This document shows positions 10,504-18,600 of a stretch of DNA of 24,373 bases, piece by piece. A model generated the notes under the pieces. It worked only from the letters and a program-made list of their open reading frames with translations, made no database searches and had not been told where the DNA came from. This DNA is from Chara braunii (taxonomy: Eukaryota > Streptophyta > Charophyceae > Charales > Characeae): contig BFEA01000579.1 of NCBI GenBank assembly GCA_003427395.1, forward strand, positions 128,337 to 152,709, written 5' to 3'. The position numbers and the translations under genes were made by a program. Positions within the stretch are counted from its first letter, which is position 1. Each line of letters begins with the position of its first letter.

Positions 10504-12212
10504 CCCAAAACAGGAAGCAATTGCCCTTCGGATGAAATGGGTAATTAAAATTTTAACCGAACAATTCCTCCCATGGGCGAAATTGGCTTTGGACAGCATA
10601 AGGAACCGGGCACCAGTAAGCTCTCCACCCAACACGTGAGGTTTCTTCTGGATCATGGCCAAGGAATGGACAATCAGAACACGAAGGACAGCAAGGAGGA
10701 CCAATCTTCAGCAAAGGACAGCAAGGAGGACAAATCTTCAGCAAACAAACCAGCCCACCCCCACTTCTAACCCATACTGGACCCCTACTCTGAAAGCCTG
10801 CTGCCGACTGATACCGAGCAAACATGTCCTCAGACAGCCTCTCTTCTGCAATCCTTGGCTTACGGACACAGAGGGCAACCCTTGGACACTTCGCGCCAAG
10901 GATCGGAGATGCCTCGCCTGGGTAGAGAGAGGAGTTTCACAGATCAAACATCTGTGGTCGGAGGAACGGGGTGAATGGCTGACAGGACAAGAGCTCCGCA
11001 TTCCTCTGAAGGGGTGTCACTCTCTCGAATCCAATCTAGCCCTGATACATCGGAGCAACCCACCTCAATGGACAGCCCTTCTAAGAGAAAAATTCTCGTG
11101 GAAACCGGGCGATTGGGGCCTACTCATATCTCAGACCCCACCAGTGAGAGCCTACCGATTTTTCACACGATCGGAGGCTTCCAACCACCCACCAAAATTC
11201 ATATGATACCCCATCTCAGTGTACAGTCTTCAGGAACTGGAGATACAGAACACGGACCCCCAAGCTGAGCTCCTAGAGACTTTCCTATTTAGGAAGGTCA
11301 GAGTATCACAGACCAAACCATGGATAATCTTTCAGCCGGAACTCAGCATAAAAGACTGGGAATTTTTGACCCAAAGGAATGGACATGGAAACAGGGCAAA
11401 ATGGGGAAAACAAGAACGATCTTCGAACACAACGTAAAATTTGGGTACGACCTCGGCTTGCAGACTACAGATCCAAACCTCAGGCTAATAGAGAATTGGA
11501 GAAATATCCTGAGTCTCGACTCCACGACCTCCTTCACCATACCCTGGACCAAGTACCTCCTCATCAGACCCGTAAAAATCCGCAGTATGCAGTGGCTCAT
11601 AGCACATGCAGCTCTACCCGTTAACCAGTGGCTCCACAAAAGGAGGAAACACTCAGACCCAAATAGCTCAGAACTCTGTGTTCTGTGCAACAACAGCACA
11701 CCTGAAGATATCCCTCATAGCCTTCTCTTCTGTCCTGAAGCGGCCTGGATCTGGAACAAGGTCCTGGAGCTATGGTCTACCCTCCTCTTCTCCTCATCAC
11801 CTCCCAACACTACCCCATTAACTACCTTACGTCTCACTATCACCTCCAGGAATCTCAAAGGCAGCAAGGAAATCTGGTTCAAACTACTCAAGGAAGTTGG
11901 CACTCTGCGTCGTATGGAAGCGCAGATGCATACGAACAATCGAAGGAACAGAGGTGACAAGGGAGGAGATGTGGACCCTACTACTGAACATGGTTGAAAC
12001 CCCGAAATCCGTAGCAGATGGCGAAAGATATCTGCAGCATCGAAGCACAGGCCAGAAAAATAGTAAATTACACACTCAAGAGACTGGCATTTCTGAGAGA
12101 CTGGCTGTTACGGGGGGGAAAGATCGCCACCATAACGGACAACAGGCTGGTGATATGGAAGACGTGGCACCAGTCAGAGCCACAAGTCAACGTGCCTCCA
12201 AGAAGCTCATGA
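10448..12212 (+). pseudogene. E3 ORF2 fragment: post-RT region, zinc ribbon and tail, broken
   Basis: The reading begins mid-protein with WREQHIIRKPQEGGMGII, equivalent to E1 near 7970-8020. TGA at 10637 (next to a GFFWIMAKEW block matching E1 GLFWVMNKEW) and TGA at 11204 interrupt it. The frame shifts at about 11365, returns at about 11895 and shifts again at about 12015. The zinc ribbon at 11677-11733 keeps C-x2-C-x9-H-x4-C. The LCVVWKRRC block at about 11900 matches E1 TLWVIWKERC. A copy-specific 30-bp duplication is at 10686-10745. No RT or endonuclease is present. Confidence 0.88.
10686..10745 (+). repeat. 30-bp tandem duplication in E3 ORF2
   Basis: Two adjacent 30-bp units with one mismatch, each encoding RTARRTNLQQ in the ORF2 frame. 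It lies in a hydrophilic stretch where E1 and E5 also vary in length. Confidence 0.95.
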
Positions 12213-12569
12213 GGAGGGGGCCATGTGGAAGACATTTCCCCTGAAACCCAGACAAGCATCGAAAGGAAGCTGAACTTCCCAGGATTCTTGTTAAGCGGAG
12301 AGCTTCATTTGACAGGCTCCAGCGTGGTGCCTGAGAGCAATTAGTTGGGAAGGGCAAGCTGACAGTCAATCCTCCTATTAGGGAGCAATCAATGCTGGTC
12401 AGGGATCCTTCAGCTATACGTAAGGAAGCGTGAGTGTGTAGATCATCTATCTCAGTGTTGACTTGTTGGGGGAATAGGAACCGGACTGACGCTCCCCAGA
12501 ATGGAAAAGGAGCCAGGACCATAAGGACCTGTTTACAACTTTACACTTAAAAAAAAAACAAAAAAAAAC
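12213..12569 (+). other. E3 3' UTR (long form) and A/C-interrupted tail
   Basis: Shares GGCAAGCTGACAGTCAATCC, the two hairpins, TTGACTTG and the CCAGAATGGAAAAGGAGCC end block with E4 and E5. It ends in A10-C-A8 at 12549-12569. It has no TTTAGGG-like tract. Confidence 0.85.
12372..12497 (+). other. 3' UTR hairpins I, II and III, E3 copy
   Basis: Hairpin I is CTCCT-ATTA-GGGAG (12372-12385, innermost pair U-G). Hairpin II is CCTT-11 nt-AAGG (12407-12425), a weaker stem than in the other copies. Hairpin III is GGGGA-19 nt-TCCCC (12469-12497). Confidence 0.7.
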
Positions 12570-13058
12570 AGGAGTATACCTCCTCCTCGACTCTGCCTCC
12601 ATGCATTGGCAATGAACTTGCAGTTTCTCCGGGGCTGTAACTGTAATCGGGTCACTTTTGTAATTTTTAAGTTCTGGGTCCTAACCGGTAACCAAGACAG
12701 GCCTAGTCCAACAGGGACATTTCTGCAAATTCATAAAACCAGTACTACTGGTCTTAAACCTGGGCCAGGCCTAAATCAACTCTTTGCTCCTGCAAGGGGC
12801 TGGACCCGGCTGGTGACACCCTACGGCAAGAGAATGGTGACCTTTTGCTACTGCAAGAGACTAGGTGACCTTTCGCTGTTGACTGGGATTTTTGTTTTTT
12901 TGTTTTTTTTCTTCTGTTGACTGGGATTGGCACCGCCCTTGCTGGCAAAGTCAGGCCCGTTATTTTTAGCTGTGTCCCGGGTCCTAAAAGTCCAGTCCAG
13001 TGGGTCAGTCTAGAACTATAAATAGAGAGCAGTCGTAGAAGTAGAGGTCTTGGACCGG
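12570..13058. other. Intergenic/intronic spacer, no gene seen
   Basis: No open frame with a recognisable product on either strand. It contains a 7-bp-stem near-perfect palindrome (12738-12752), an imperfect repeat of about 27 bp around GCAAGAGAnTnGGTGACCTTT (12828-12878), a tail-only insertion scar (12876-12928) and a TATA-like CTATAAATAG at about 13016-13025 with no supported gene downstream. It is probably intron of the ferroportin-like gene if that gene extends this far. Confidence 0.5.
12876..12928 (-). mobile_element. Candidate tail-only retrotransposition scar
   Basis: An exact 15-bp direct repeat CTGTTGACTGGGATT (12876-12890 and 12914-12928) flanks 23 bp that on the minus strand is almost pure A with single C/G interruptions, like the E3 tail. 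This is the signature of target-primed reverse transcription that stopped within the poly(A) tail. Chance duplication around a poly-T tract is the alternative. Confidence 0.55.
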
Positions 13059-13219
13059 CAGTCCGGTTCCTGTTGTACTGGTTCCTGTTGCACCGGCAAG
13101 TCAATAGAGGATCTCATGGCCCTGGCTCCTTTTCCATTCTGGGGACCTCATGGCCCTGGCTCCTTTTCCATTCTGGGGAGCATCAGTCCGGTTCCTGTTC
13201 CCCCGGCAAGTCAATAGAG
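13059..13219. repeat. Nested tandem duplications at the 3' end of E4
   Basis: A block at 13059-13109 recurs shortened at 13184-13219 (shared ends CAGTCCGGTTCCTGTT and CGGCAAGTCAATAGAG). Between them a 34-bp unit is repeated twice (13113-13144 and 13147-13178, 32 bp identical). In the minus reading the order is X'-Y-Y-X, so the last part of the 3' UTR has been copied again. Confidence 0.9.
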
Positions 13220-13304
13220 TAGTGCATCATAATTACAAACACGCGCTTCCTTCCGTACGGCCGAAGGACCCCTGTCCAGCATTGATTACTCCATCCGCAT
13301 GGAG
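13175..13304 (-). other. 3' UTR hairpins I, II and III, E4 copy
   Basis: On the minus strand hairpin I is CTCCAT-GCGG-ATGGAG (13304-13289), the longest version at 6 bp. Hairpin II is CCTTC-9 nt-GAAGG (13267-13249). Hairpin III is GGGGA-19 nt-TCCCC (13203-13175). The linker TAATCAATGCTGG is intact. Confidence 0.75.
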
Positions 13305-13844
13305 GATTGACTGTCAGCTTGCCGTGCTATACCCTTTCCTCTCAGGTCTGTTGCACAAAACCTGCCATTTAGGGCCCGAAAACCAAGAAAGGGTCTAGCG
13401 ACTCTAGCCCCTTAAACAACCCCCCTATCCCTCAACATGTCCTGAACCCGCACATTTTCTGACCTTAGACCCTCAAGCCCCTGAGCCGTTACCCGATGAT
13501 TAGGACCCTAAAACCTTAAACCCTCCCTCATTCCTCATCGTGATAACCCTTCTCTGTTGTACCTCCTCTGGAGACAACCTAATGACTGTGAACCAAGGGT
13601 ACTCTTTGCGTTCTCTCTTCCTGTTGTAAGGTGTGCAAACCTGTCCCTCGTTGATGTAGGGGGCTATCTGCTCTGTCCTGAGTCAGCAAGTGTATCAGCT
13701 CTTGTTGCCCTCTCCCTTGTCCGACCTGGATCCGTTTTGCCGCGTCCGTGACAGACCTAGGTCCCTTCCTCCCAACACCAATCTTAATCCTCCTTACCTC
13801 TCCTCTTGGCCCTCGTTCCTGATGCCTGGTGTCCCTTACTCCCT
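13220..13844 (-). other. E4 3' UTR body
   Basis: Minus-strand sequence between the ORF2 stop and the terminal blocks. It shares AGACCCTTTCTTG and GACCTGAGAGGAAAGGG with E2. The plus-strand open frames across it (13557-13751 and 13690-13923) have no recognisable product and are accidental. Confidence 0.75.
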
Positions 13845-14430
13845 TCAACTCAGCTGCCTGTCTGTTGCAGGCACAGTCTGGGCTCTCCTGCCTGTCTCTG
13901 AATTGTGCCAGTCTTTCCAGTAAATCCGGTCGTTCCGTAGCTCAGCCACCTTACCGTCCACTAACCACAGCCTGGTGAACTTTTTCCTAGCCTTTTCTCG
14001 CAGATCCTCATCTTCAGGCATCGACTGCTTTAACTTCTGCCATCCGCAGAGAATTTCAGCCTGTAGCATAGTTCTCGTCTCCACCCATACCTTCTCTCTT
14101 GGGTTGGACAGCCCTTCGATGGTTCTGCAGCATCTCTCTTTCCAAATGATCCATAACGTCACCTTCCTGATCAGGCCGAACCATAACCTTTCTGTCTTCT
14201 TGAGCTGGTCAGGAATGTTAGTCCAGAGAAGGATTTGGATGGGATGTTCGGGGAACGGGGCATGGAAAAGGGAGTCCCAGAGGGCTGAGGCCCGTGCCCA
14301 GTAATCCGTCGCCTCGTTACTGTGAATTGAGTTTATATCAATTCTATCCGAGTTCTTGTGCTTCCTCTGTGCATCCATCCTCACTCCAGTCTCGTGTGGA
14401 TTGGCTGCTCCAACTCTTCTTTTTGTTGTC
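13845..14430 (-). pseudogene. E4 ORF2 C-terminal fragment
   Basis: About 195 codons in one frame, ending in a stop at 13845-13847. It aligns with the E1 tail from the zinc-ribbon region onward: YWARASALWD, PEHPIQILLW, VTLWIIWKERC and YWKDWHNSET. It keeps the tryptophan that is a stop in E1 at 9287. A deletion of about 30 bp removed the C-x2-C half of the zinc ribbon (around 14340-14365), and the other ribbon ligands are also lost, so even this fragment is not functional. An ATG at 14445-14447 opens the frame, but lies outside the homology and is not a real start. Confidence 0.87.
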
Positions 14431-14713
14431 ATTGCACATGTGTACATGTCCTACAGGAACATGTGGATGCTCTGTTGGACGATGTTTCAATCAGTCACAG
14501 AACACATTCGTAGCGTGCAAGTAAAAGGCCCGTTATGGCACACGCGGGGATGTGCGCAGATTGCGCTCAACCACAATCAACATGGCAAGCCTGGTACGTG
14601 AGAAACACATAATAATGGGAGCTCCACGAAAAAATCAAGGGGGTTGAATCAGCGCATACCCCAGACAGGGGTCATCACCAAAATGATCAGGTTCAACCAG
14701 TTGGGCATGATGT

Positions 14714-14719
14714 ACTCAC
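14714..14719 (-). promoter_or_regulatory. Splice donor of the ferroportin exon
   Basis: AAG|GTGAGT on the minus strand, an ideal 5' splice site, immediately follows the PRLK codons. Confidence 0.8.
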
Positions 14720-14870
14720 CTTTAGACGAGGGCTTGAATCCACCCACCGGCCGACGATCATTCCAAACAGAGCGACCGAGCCAGCTTCCACCAAACCATA
14801 TACAGCAGTGAGAAGAAGCGAACGAGGAAGAATCTCTACCATGAAGAGCGCAACAGCAAACTCCCACATC
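14720..14870 (-). CDS. FPN/IREG: Ferroportin/IREG (SLC40A1 family) iron exporter, one internal exon
   Basis: Ferroportins export Fe2+ (plant IREG relatives also Ni/Co) across the plasma or vacuolar membrane and have a major-facilitator fold. The minus strand encodes 50 clean codons whose landmarks are recognisable: [31 protein letters not shown] and GRWVD..PRLK. By family knowledge this is the end of TM1, TM2 and the TM2-TM3 loop. The exon starts one base into a codon (phase 2) after TTTTTCTCTTTGCAG (14871-14885) and ends in phase 0 before GTGAGT (14719-14714). Both splice sites are canonical. TAVYGLV..GS and RLK resemble animal ferroportin, while WEF and VE-A-G-S resemble plant IREG. No other exon of the gene is visible, so the flanking introns exceed about 9.5 kb upstream and 14.7 kb downstream, or the fragment is a relic. 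The intact frame amid broken LINEs favours a live gene. Confidence 0.88.
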
Positions 14871-14885
14871 CTGCAAAGAGAAAAA
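14871..14885 (-). promoter_or_regulatory. Splice acceptor/polypyrimidine tract of the ferroportin exon
   Basis: On the minus strand a T/C-rich run leads into CAG directly before the exon. R-repeat homology begins only about 6-20 bp further upstream, so the repeat inserted very near the branch-point region. Confidence 0.7.
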
Positions 14886-14887
14886 CC

Positions 14888-15117
14888 CAAAGGCTCAGAG
14901 CGAAAGCAGGTTTGTGCAGTGGCAGGGCCTCTGCCACAAGTGGCTACAGTCGTCCCCCGAATACAACGTACGGTCATTATAGCTGAATTTGGGGTATCTT
15001 TCAGTCTAAATTCAGCTATAATGACCGTACGTTGTATTCGGGGGAAGACTGTAGTGCCGGGCAGAGAGGGTCCTCTTGTGTGGCTCTTCGTCTTTTCTCT
15101 CCCGTCTTTTTGTGTTT
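14888..15117 (-). repeat. R repeat copy 1, interrupted by a MITE
   Basis: Apart from the 105-bp insertion at 14947-15051, this matches 23500-23608: shared GGCTCAGA, GCAGG, CTCTGCCAC, GTGGCTA, GTGCCGGGCAGA and TGTGGCTCTTC blocks in the same order. It begins almost at the ferroportin splice acceptor. The other copy ends (minus reading) in poly(A), so R is probably a short retroposon read on the minus strand. Confidence 0.75.
14947..15051. mobile_element. 105-bp foldback MITE, Tc1/mariner-pogo type
   Basis: Two 44-bp terminal inverted repeats (14947-14990 and 15008-15051) differ at one base (CAGTCG versus CAGTCT) and enclose a 17-bp loop. TA dinucleotides flank both sides (14945-14946 and 15052-15053). 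TIRs starting CAGTC with a TA duplication are typical of Tc1/mariner/pogo elements. The homologous R copy has an uninterrupted GGCTAGTGCC at 23554-23563, with one TA at 23557-23558, which is the empty site. There is no coding capacity, so it needs a transposase from elsewhere. Near-identical arms imply recent insertion. Confidence 0.95.
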
Positions 15118-15140
15118 AAAAAAAAAAAAAAAAAAAAAAA
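15118..15140. repeat. A23 homopolymer at the 5' edge of E5
   Basis: A pure A run separating R copy 1 from the CpG-rich E5 leader. It may be the tail of an older element into which E5 inserted, and it is used here as the approximate E5 boundary. Confidence 0.8.
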
Positions 15141-15266
15141 GGGACGCCAGCGCTGAAAACAGGCACCGAGTTGGGGTATGAACGGAGACCGTGACGCGCC
15201 GCTGGGGTAGCGCGCATCCGAGTGCTAATTTTCGTTGCGGGGGCGATTGCTTCAGCACCCATGAGT

Positions 15267-15329
15267 GGAGGTTCCGCGCCCGCGCACGGAGGTTTTGCGC
15301 CCAAGCGCGGAGGTTTCGCGCTTTCGAGC
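15267..15329 (+). repeat. 3 x 21-bp tandem repeat in E5 leader
   Basis: Units at 15267-15287, 15288-15308 and 15309-15329 each start GGAGGTT and continue with a CG-rich GCGCCC/GCGCTT segment. They are diverged but in exact 21-bp phase. Confidence 0.85.
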
Positions 15330-15414
15330 GCTAAGCTTCAACGTGGGGGGTGCTTGCTTCATCGCCTGAGAGTGGAGGCAGGTGCGACTGTGCTGGGAGG
15401 TGAAGTGCGGAGAC

Positions 15415-15789
15415 GGACACGTCAGAGGGTCGGGGGAAGGAGTGTGGAGAAGGACACGTCAGCGGGGGGAGACGAATGCGTCAGCAGAATCGGGGAAGGA
15501 GTGTGGAAAAGTAAGTTGACATAGCAAGGGGCAGAGCAGGTAAGGATACGAGTAAGCCATCGGGGGACGGAGAGAAGAGAGAGGCTAGTGGAGTGGTGGA
15601 GGCAGAAACAACAGAGGAAAAAGGGCAAAAAGGACGTAGATAGAAGAGAAATGCCAGAGGTGAAACGACAGCAGGATCAGGGAAGGGGCGTTGCAAAGGG
15701 AGCCGAGCTAGCACGAGACAAGGAAAGTAATGATACAAGTTTTCCATTGGGGTTAAGGAAACGAGAGTGGCACTTGGTGGACACGTCAG
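15415..15789. promoter_or_regulatory. Three GGACACGTCAG sites in E5 leader
   Basis: An identical 11-mer occurs at 15415-15425, 15452-15462 and 15779-15789. The reverse complement contains TGACGTGTC, an ACGT-core site resembling those bound by plant bZIP proteins. Two copies may be explained by the local duplication, but the third is 320 bp away. Confidence 0.4.
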
Positions 15790-15827
15790 CGCGGAGAGGG
15801 AATAAGTAAGCGGAGGAGAGGGGAATC

Positions 15828-18555
15828 ATGGCGCAGGGTTCCATGGCGTGCTCTTATGTGCAAGCAGCTCAGAGGGGGATGACAGAGGGAGACAAGAGGA
15901 AGGCGGACAAAGCAGCACGGGAAGCAAGGGAGAGCATGGCCTCCCAAGGCACCTCAATTTTGGGGGGGGATTTGGGTCAACCCAGGGCGCTAGGACAACG
16001 GGCCATTGACTTTTTGATTGAGAAGACCAAAATAACTGCGCCAATCAAGATGAGGAAGGAAACTCATAAGAGTCGGGATGGTAAGGAAGAAGAAGTGGAT
16101 ATGTGGGAGCACCCGGAGCAAGACATTCCTTCGTTCCATGAGCTATACGAGCGACACGCAGTGCTGTTTAATTTTGCAAGTAAAAGCAGGGATCTGCCAT
16201 TGAACGAGAAGAGGTGATGGGTGATGGAATGTTTAAGAGGATTGGAGAGTATTCCGGGGGTAGAACCGGAGGTATCATATCACAAGAGGGGAAAGTTCAC
16301 TGTGATGATTGTATGTGTAGACCCCTCCTACGCTCAATATCTCCTATCTTTGGGATCGCTGAAATGCCAGGGAATTGTCAGAGGAATACCCAAGCAATGC
16401 GATCATCGATTGGCTGCCGTCAAATCCGGACTTTCTGGCGCCTAATCATGATACAAGGGTGGCCTGTTTGGAGGTGAGTTCAGAAGCACCACCCAAGTTC
16501 CCGGAGGTTTGGATTTTTCGCAAAAATGGGCAAAGGATCACAATTTTTGCCTCAACAAAGACTAATCCCTTTTGTTTTAAGTGTCGTGGAAGAGGGCACC
16601 TGGGCATGCACTGTCCACAGTCGTGAGCGGGGAGTAAACCAATCTAGTTGCGTCAATCGATGCTGGAAGAATCGGACAACAAGCCGGGGATATGGTACAT
16701 AAATGCAGCACAGTACAAGGGGATGGATTTTTGACGATAATTTGGAGTCCCCCAAGTGGGTGTGGGTGCTACAGGGGACACCGACACTAAAGCCTGACAT
16801 CTATCCCCCTTACGATAGCAGATGGAGGCAAAAGGGAGCCAAAAGAATGAAAGATGAGGAGATGGGTTATCTGATGAAGCCTATGATTGACGAAACCATG
16901 CTACTCGATGATAAGCAAAGATTGAGAACAATGGAAGAGCTCAATCAGATTGGGAGGACATCAGAAGTAGCATATCTGGAAAACTCAAAAGCAAGGGAGG
17001 AAGCACAAAGTGAAACACAGAACCACGACCAGGAGAACGGGTCTGAAGGCGGGGAATGTGGGGAAGGACAGGGAGGGTCAACTAAACAGAGCAGCACGAC
17101 CACCTCACTCAAACGGAAGGCTAGGACAGAGGAGTCGAGTGACTCGGAACAGAGTAAGCAAGGGGAGCAGGGAACCAAGCGGGTGCAATCCAAAGGAATC
17201 AAGGTCACAAGGGATACCCAGCAGACGTCGGGGGTTCAGGATCAGGAGATGGAGACAGAACAGGGCGGGACAGGGGTTTCCAGCCCCTTGGGGGAACAAA
17301 TGGAGATTTCACAGCAAGGGGATAGTGGGCAGACTCCATCAAAAGAGCAAGAAATGGAAGAAGCAACGGGCCAAGATGAGGTGGGCACGGGCAACGGGAC
17401 GGAATTTTCCGAAGGGAAATCAGCCAGTTCCGCTACGAAACCCAAAAGAGAAGGAGAAGGGGGGGAGGGAGAGGAGGGGGAAGATTCAGAGTAGAGTTCA
17501 AGTGAGGATGGATGGGAGGATGCGGAGGATGAGGAGGAGGAAGAACCTCAGACACTAGAAAGATGGGTCAAGTGCGTGCAGGCGCTGGAATGGGAAAGGA
17601 CGGTGGAATGTGAGGTTCGCGTGACACACCATAAACACTTGAGTTACTTGAAGGACGTCACGACAGCAACGGAGGGCATCACTACCACAAATCGCTTTGA
17701 GATATTGAAAAAGGAGAAGGAGACAAATGAGTTTTATGCGAAGCAATATGGGTGGAAAGCTCAACACCACAACAATGATATTCAGGTGCGAAATAAGGTC
17801 AACAGTAAGCAGTTTGAATGGCCAAAGACTTACCTGCCAAAAGCAATGAAGAGATCCGAGAGCAAGCGGAAGGCGAGTTCTGCATCAATAGGAGAGTAAA
17901 TGGGAGATGAAGAGCTAATAGAGGATGCACGCAGGCAAGCAGCGATCTTAGAGGTTCAGATTAATGTCCTCAAAGACCAGAATCATGAGCTGGGTGAAGA
18001 TACAAGGAATTTGGAAAAGATAGCTTACGCGCCACATAAGGAAATTGAAGCAGCGGCGAGGCTATATGCCAGAAACTCACCCAAACGCAGGGTAATCATC
18101 CCCTTCAAGTGGAATGAAGCCCACAAGGATTGGGAGGTGGCAATCCATCGCTCGTTGGCGCTGGTCATAATAGATGAGGCCAACTGCTCTGGTCAGGCCC
18201 TAAAGGTATGATCTCATAAGATCTGTCAGCCCACGCATATGTGATAGGGGATTGGATGCAAGAAAAGGAGGACAGTGCAGACACAGTGGGCACAGTACAG
18301 ACAAAGGATTACAGGCCAATAATGTTCAGGCTGCAGGAAACGGCGAAGCTGAGTGAGGGCTTGATATGGATGCCATGGCAGGTGGTGGAGACCATTCCCT
18401 ATAGACTGTTAGGGGGGTTGGTGGCGGTAGAATGGGTGGCCAAAAGTGCGGCGTTAGTAGTAAAATCTGATGCCTTTTCGTGGAAGCCAGAGTACATTGA
18501 GAAGAGGAGCGCAAGGGGAGCAACAAGGTTGGATCTATTAGAGATAGGGTCTTGA
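15828..18555 (+). pseudogene. E5 ORF1: LINE RNA-binding protein with CCHC knuckle, broken
   Basis: It starts at ATG 15828, from which the N-terminal FLIEKTK and ERHAVLFNFA blocks match E1. TGA 16215 interrupts it, and the same frame continues with WVMECLRGLES and KFTVMIV. A shift near 16400 leads to the zinc knuckle at 16573-16614, the standard C-x2-C-x4-H-x4-C. TGA 16624 and TAG 16645 follow. A shift near 16715 opens the long frame with GWIFDDNLESPKWVW, then a Glu/Gln/Gly/Ser-rich low-complexity tract (17000-17550), TAG 17492 and TAA 17897, to 18211. The last part (18240-18555) is in another frame and carries LIWMPWQVVETIPYRLL, matching the C-terminal domain of E1. The rebuilt length is about 909 codons, the same as E1 within 3%. 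The function is inferred from position and the knuckle. Confidence 0.8.
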
Positions 18556-18600
18556 ACACTTCTCAATGAAAGAAGGCCGGACAGGGGATGACAATTCGCA

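Larger units (their letters stand above)
10448..12569 (+). mobile_element. E3: 5'-truncated LINE (ORF2 C-terminal part, 3' UTR, tail)
   Basis: Homology to E1/E5 ORF2 begins abruptly downstream of the RT core and runs through the zinc ribbon, tail, 3' UTR with all three hairpins, and an A-rich tail with single C interruptions (12549-12569). Severe 5' truncation is normal for LINE copies. It is closer to E1 than to E5 by eye. Confidence 0.88.
13059..14430 (-). mobile_element. E4: 5'-truncated LINE on the minus strand
   Basis: Read on the minus strand, it has the ORF2 C-terminus (14430-13845), then a long 3' UTR with a TTTAGGG-like tract (about 13506-13527), CTAGACCCTTTCTTG, all three hairpins and the CCAGAATGGAAAAGGAGCC block. 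No poly(A) follows. Instead the terminal block is duplicated. Its 5' end near 14430 is judged by where similarity to E1 fades. It shares the orientation of the ferroportin exon and lies downstream of it. Confidence 0.85.
15141..15827 (+). other. E5 5' leader: CpG-rich, then purine-rich, repeat-bearing
   Basis: The first 200 bp are CpG-rich and the rest is G/A-rich, the opposite strand bias to the E1 leader. It holds three 21-bp tandem units, a repeated GCTTCA..GAGTGGAGG block (15248-15272 and 15353-15377), two CGGGGAAGGAGTGTGGA blocks (about 15432 and 15491) and three copies of GGACACGTCAG. The open frames have no recognisable product. It is likely the internal promoter/5' UTR. Confidence 0.6.

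Noticed and set aside
13016-13025. TATA-like CTATAAATAG as a promoter.
   Set aside because: No gene starts downstream; the region is duplicated E4 3' UTR.
14444-14464. Near-palindrome ACATGTCCTACAGGAACATGT at the 5' side of E4 as an insertion-site signature.
   Set aside because: One mismatch and one wobble, short, and not positioned as a target-site duplication.
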